Shown here in pieces: positions 61,809 to 64,000 of a DNA stretch of 64,000 nucleotides. Source of the stretch: an uncultured Blautia sp. (GTDB lineage: Bacteria > Bacillota > Clostridia > Lachnospirales > Lachnospiraceae); the NCBI GenBank assembly GCA_937893675.1, contig CALBGI010000043.1:1-64000 (forward strand). Direction: 5' to 3'. The notes below the pieces were generated by a model. It ran no database searches, was not told the DNA's origin, and saw only the letters and a list, made by a program, of their open reading frames with translations. How positions within the stretch are numbered: the stretch's first letter is position 1; every line of letters begins with the position of its first letter. The position numbers and the translations under genes are program-made.

Positions 61809-63146
61809 TTATTTGCCCGAATTGATGTCGTCCGCAAGCTCCCTGGCAGCCTGGCGGCAGTCCGCCATGATCTTAGCCTCGTCGCATACCAGAACCTCCC
61901 GGTCTTTCATAAGAATCTTTCCGTTACATACGGTTGTTTGCACCATGGCGCCTGTTGTGCCGAAGAGAAGATGTCCGTTTACGTTGTCTGCATGCATGGG
62001 TGTCAGCGGGTCGTAATCCACCACGATCACATCCGCAGCTGCCCCGGCTTTCAGCACGCCCAGTTCCTTTTGGAAATAGCGGTTGGCAATCTTCGCATTT
62101 CCCTCAAAGAGCATCTGCGGCACTTCGCTCCAGGCAGTATTGGGATCGCAGAGATGATGCTTGTGCAGCACGTTCGCAACCTTCCAGGACTCGGTCATAT
62201 CGTGGGTATAGCCGTCTGTTCCCAAACCGGTGAGAACTCCCTTGTGCACAAGCGCCATAGTGGGAGGACATCCGCAGGCATTGCCCATGTTGGATTCCGG
62301 ATTATGTACCACCATGGTGTCCGTATCCTTGATCAGATCCATTTCATGCTCATTGATGTAAATGCAGTGTCCAAGAAGGGTTTTCGGGCCCAAAATATTC
62401 CAGTCGTAAAGTCTGTCCACAATGCGTTTGCTGTGCTCTTTCAGACACTGGTGCAGGTCGTAGATGCCCTCCGCCACATGGATGTGATAGCCCACACCCT
62501 CCGGTTTCAGGGCATTGCACAGCTCCATGGTCTCGTCTGAGATCGTAAAGGAGGCATGCATTCCCATCATACCTGCAACCATGCCGCTGTCGTCTGCCAG
62601 GGCATGTTTGATAAAATTCACGTTCTCCATGACAGATTCTTTGGATTTCTCCATTCCGTCACGGTCTGAAATTTCATAACACAGACAAGTACGGATGCCC
62701 AGATCTTTGGCTGCCTCTTCAATTGCAAACAAGGAGCCTGTAATATGCCCGAAACTTGCATGGTGGTCAAACACGGTTGTGACACCGTTTTTGATGGAGT
62801 CAATGTAGGTGGCATACGCGGAAAGCTTCGTCTGCTCCAGCGTCAGATGCCGGTCGATCGTCCACCACTGTCCGTCCAGAATATCCAGGAAGCCCTGCGG
62901 ATGATATCCTTTGATGCTTAACCCTCTTGCGAACGCACTGTAAATGTGTTCATGCGCGTTAATGTAGGCCGGCATGATCACACCGCCTTTTGCATCCACA
63001 TACTCTGCATCCGGGTAAGCCTTCCTCACGTCCTCCGTCGCTCCCACCAAAACAATCGTATTCCCGTCCATAGCCACTGCGCCGTTTTCAAAAAACGGAT
63101 TGGATGTATCCCGTGTGATCGTTCTTCCATTACCAATAATCAGCAT
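61809..63146 (-). CDS. ssnA: SsnA aminohydrolase
   Basis: 445 aa from the ATG at 63146 (RBS AAAGGAGGAG), matching the normal length; upstream in-frame codons are AT-rich and lack an RBS. Amidohydrolase-superfamily metal ligands are NAHEH (H65, H67), HVAEG, LGHCIYINEHE and GTDGYTHDM. Related to guanine/chlorohydrolase-type deaminases. In the purine cluster it is thought to deaminate or open a ring intermediate. First gene of the leftward operon ssnA-ygfK-xdhD-ferredoxin. Confidence 0.94.
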   Translation of the reverse strand: MLIIGNGRTITRDTSNPFFENGAVAMDGNTIVLVGATEDVRKAYPDAEYVDAKGGVIMPAYINAHEHIYSAFARGLSIKGYHPQGFLDILDGQWWTIDRHLTLEQTKLSAYATYIDSIKNGVTTVFDHHASFGHITGSLFAIEEAAKDLGIRTCLCYEISDRDGMEKSKESVMENVNFIKHALADDSGMVAGMMGMHASFTISDETMELCNALKPEGVGYHIHVAEGIYDLHQCLKEHSKRIVDRLYDWNILGPKTLLGHCIYINEHEMDLIKDTDTMVVHNPESNMGNACGCPPTMALVHKGVLTGLGTDGYTHDMTESWKVANVLHKHHLCDPNTAWSEVPQMLFEGNAKIANRYFQKELGVLKAGAAADVIVVDYDPLTPMHADNVNGHLLFGTTGAMVQTTVCNGKILMKDREVLVCDEAKIMADCRQAARELADDINSGK

Positions 63147-63231
63147 AAAAACTCCTCCTTTATTTTGTATATTTTGCATAATCCGTGTTATTTTTTTTCT
63201 CATTCTTTGGGATTGTTTACTACTTATTATC

Positions 63232-63260
63232 AATGTACCATATTTCTTCTTTGATTTCAA
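63232..63260 (-). promoter_or_regulatory. Putative promoter of the ssnA operon
   Basis: TTGAAA (63260-63255), a 17-base spacer and TACATT (63237-63232), about 85 bases ahead of ssnA. Direct GTTGAAAT...CAAA repeats lie around and upstream of it. Confidence 0.35.
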
Positions 63261-63332
63261 CAGGAATCTAAAAAAAATTTTGGTTGTCACAATTTTTTTG
63301 ATATTTCAACAAAAACAGCTTTCTTCCCACAT

Positions 63333-63372
63333 GAAAACAGCCCCTGCAGGATGTTCTCTCCCGCAAAGGCTG
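63333..63372 (-). terminator. Terminator after the histidine kinase gene
   Basis: CAGCC (63338-63342) pairs with GGCTG (63368-63372), with inner TGCAGGA/TCCCGCA pairing, and TTTTC follows on the minus strand. It ends the sensor kinase transcript 15 bases after its stop codon. Confidence 0.5.
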
Positions 63373-63386
63373 CCACTTTTTGAATC

Positions 63387-64000
63387 CTATTTTACTGTGG
63401 TAAAAATCACTGTGACCTTAAAAAGATCTCCGTCCAGATAAAGCTTAAAGACTCCGCCCTGAAGCTCTGTCAGACTTTTGGCAATGGAAAGTCCAAGGCC
63501 GCTCCCTTCCGTATTGCGGGAAACATCTCCCCGGATAAACCGTTCGGTCAGCTCGTCCGCCGAAATGTTGAGCGGCTGCGCGGAAACATTTTTCAGAGAA
63601 AACAGCATCCGCTTGTTGACAACGCTCACCTCCGCATAAACTCTTGTACCTGGCATGGAATATTTCACCGCATTGACGAATACATTTTCCAGAACACGCC
63701 ACATTCTTCGCCCATCTGCGTGGATCACCACCGGCTCTTCCGGTTCGTGGAGCATCAGCGTAAGCTCTTTTTCCTCAAACTTTTCGCCGAATTCTCCCAA
63801 AACCTGATGAAACAGCTCCCGAAAATCCAGATCCGTCATTTCCAGGGTAATATTCCCTGTACTTGCCTTGGAAGCCTCCACCACATCCTCAGTGAGCACC
63901 TTCAGCCTCTGGGCTTTTTCGTCCAGCACCCGGATGTACCCCTGAATCTTCTCGTCCGGAATATTTTCCCGCTTCAGCAAGTCCACATAGTTGATAATCG
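63387..64000 (-). CDS. Sensor histidine kinase, partial (N terminus outside window)
   Basis: The last 204 codons of a histidine kinase; the frame is open to the window edge (reading IINYVDLLKRE there). The first part is the end of the DHp helix pair (YIRVLDEKAQRLKVLTEDVVE). The HATPase domain follows, with N box LENVFVNAVKYS and G2 box NTEGSGLGLSIAKSLTELQ. The RGDVSRNTEGSGLGLS pattern is seen in VanS-like kinases of clostridia. The G1 box is degenerate (SLKNVSAQ). The cognate regulator is outside the window. Confidence 0.9.
   Translation of the reverse strand, partial: IINYVDLLKRENIPDEKIQGYIRVLDEKAQRLKVLTEDVVEASKASTGNITLEMTDLDFRELFHQVLGEFGEKFEEKELTLMLHEPEEPVVIHADGRRMWRVLENVFVNAVKYSMPGTRVYAEVSVVNKRMLFSLKNVSAQPLNISADELTERFIRGDVSRNTEGSGLGLSIAKSLTELQGGVFKLYLDGDLFKVTVIFTTVK

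Overview
The window looks like a chromosomal segment of an anaerobic, gut-type Firmicute, most likely Clostridia, family Lachnospiraceae. The pointers are AGGAGG ribosome binding sites, a leucine T-box ahead of leuS, a YesM/YesN two-component pair, carbohydrate phosphorylases (GH94, GH65) in place of hydrolases, oleate hydratase, and a selenium-type molybdenum hydroxylase and purine-degradation cluster. The family assignment is an inference from gene content. I saw no rRNA, tRNA, CRISPR array, prophage or transposase gene.

Bases 1-20,400 are mainly sugar uptake and phosphorolysis. First come a sugar-binding protein coupled to a LacI regulator and a divergent cellobiose phosphorylase. Next are leuS with its T-box, a double GNAT acetyltransferase and an MFS transporter. 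An alpha-glucoside module follows: binding protein, two permeases, GH65 phosphorylase and a HAD phosphatase, next to a divergent YesM/YesN sensor-regulator pair. Bases 20,400-34,700 are housekeeping or general: a membrane protein of unknown function, an EF-G paralog, tyrA-aroA, endonuclease IV, an NSS-type sodium symporter, a CapA-like protein, oleate hydratase with a TetR regulator, and a DUF1015 protein. A pair of related palindromic elements lies at 30.7 kb.

Bases 34,800-46,500 and 55,600-63,150 are two halves of a purine (xanthine/urate) catabolic cluster. The rightward operon is dpaL-ygeY-ygeW-arcC followed by two small bacterial microcompartment (BMC) shell-protein genes. The leftward operon is xdhA-xdhB-xdhC-yqeB-yqeC-mocA. 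The second leftward operon is ssnA-ygfK-xdhD-ferredoxin. Hydroxylases oxidise the purine, SsnA, YgeY and YgeW open and process the ring, DpaL makes pyruvate and ammonia from 2,3-diaminopropionate, and carbamate kinase recovers ATP. The hyuA hydantoinase, a purine permease and a FAD subunit for XdhD are not in the window.

The two leftward halves are separated by a visibly AT-rich block at about 46.5-55.5 kb. It encodes a fructoselysine (frl)-like system: amino-acid type ABC transporter, FrlD-like kinase, three FrlC-like TIM-barrel isomerases, GntR/UTRA regulator, FrlB-like SIS deglycase and a HisJ-like PHP phosphatase. A strong promoter with a perfect 14-bp palindromic operator precedes it. 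It looks like an acquired Amadori-product pathway, and the tripled isomerase suggests substrates beyond fructoselysine. The window ends inside a sensor histidine kinase gene.

The most notable observations are the two BMC shell genes in the purine operon, the three-isomerase fructosamine island inside the purine cluster, the structured leader in front of xdhA, and the paired 23-nt-loop palindromes at 30.7 kb.
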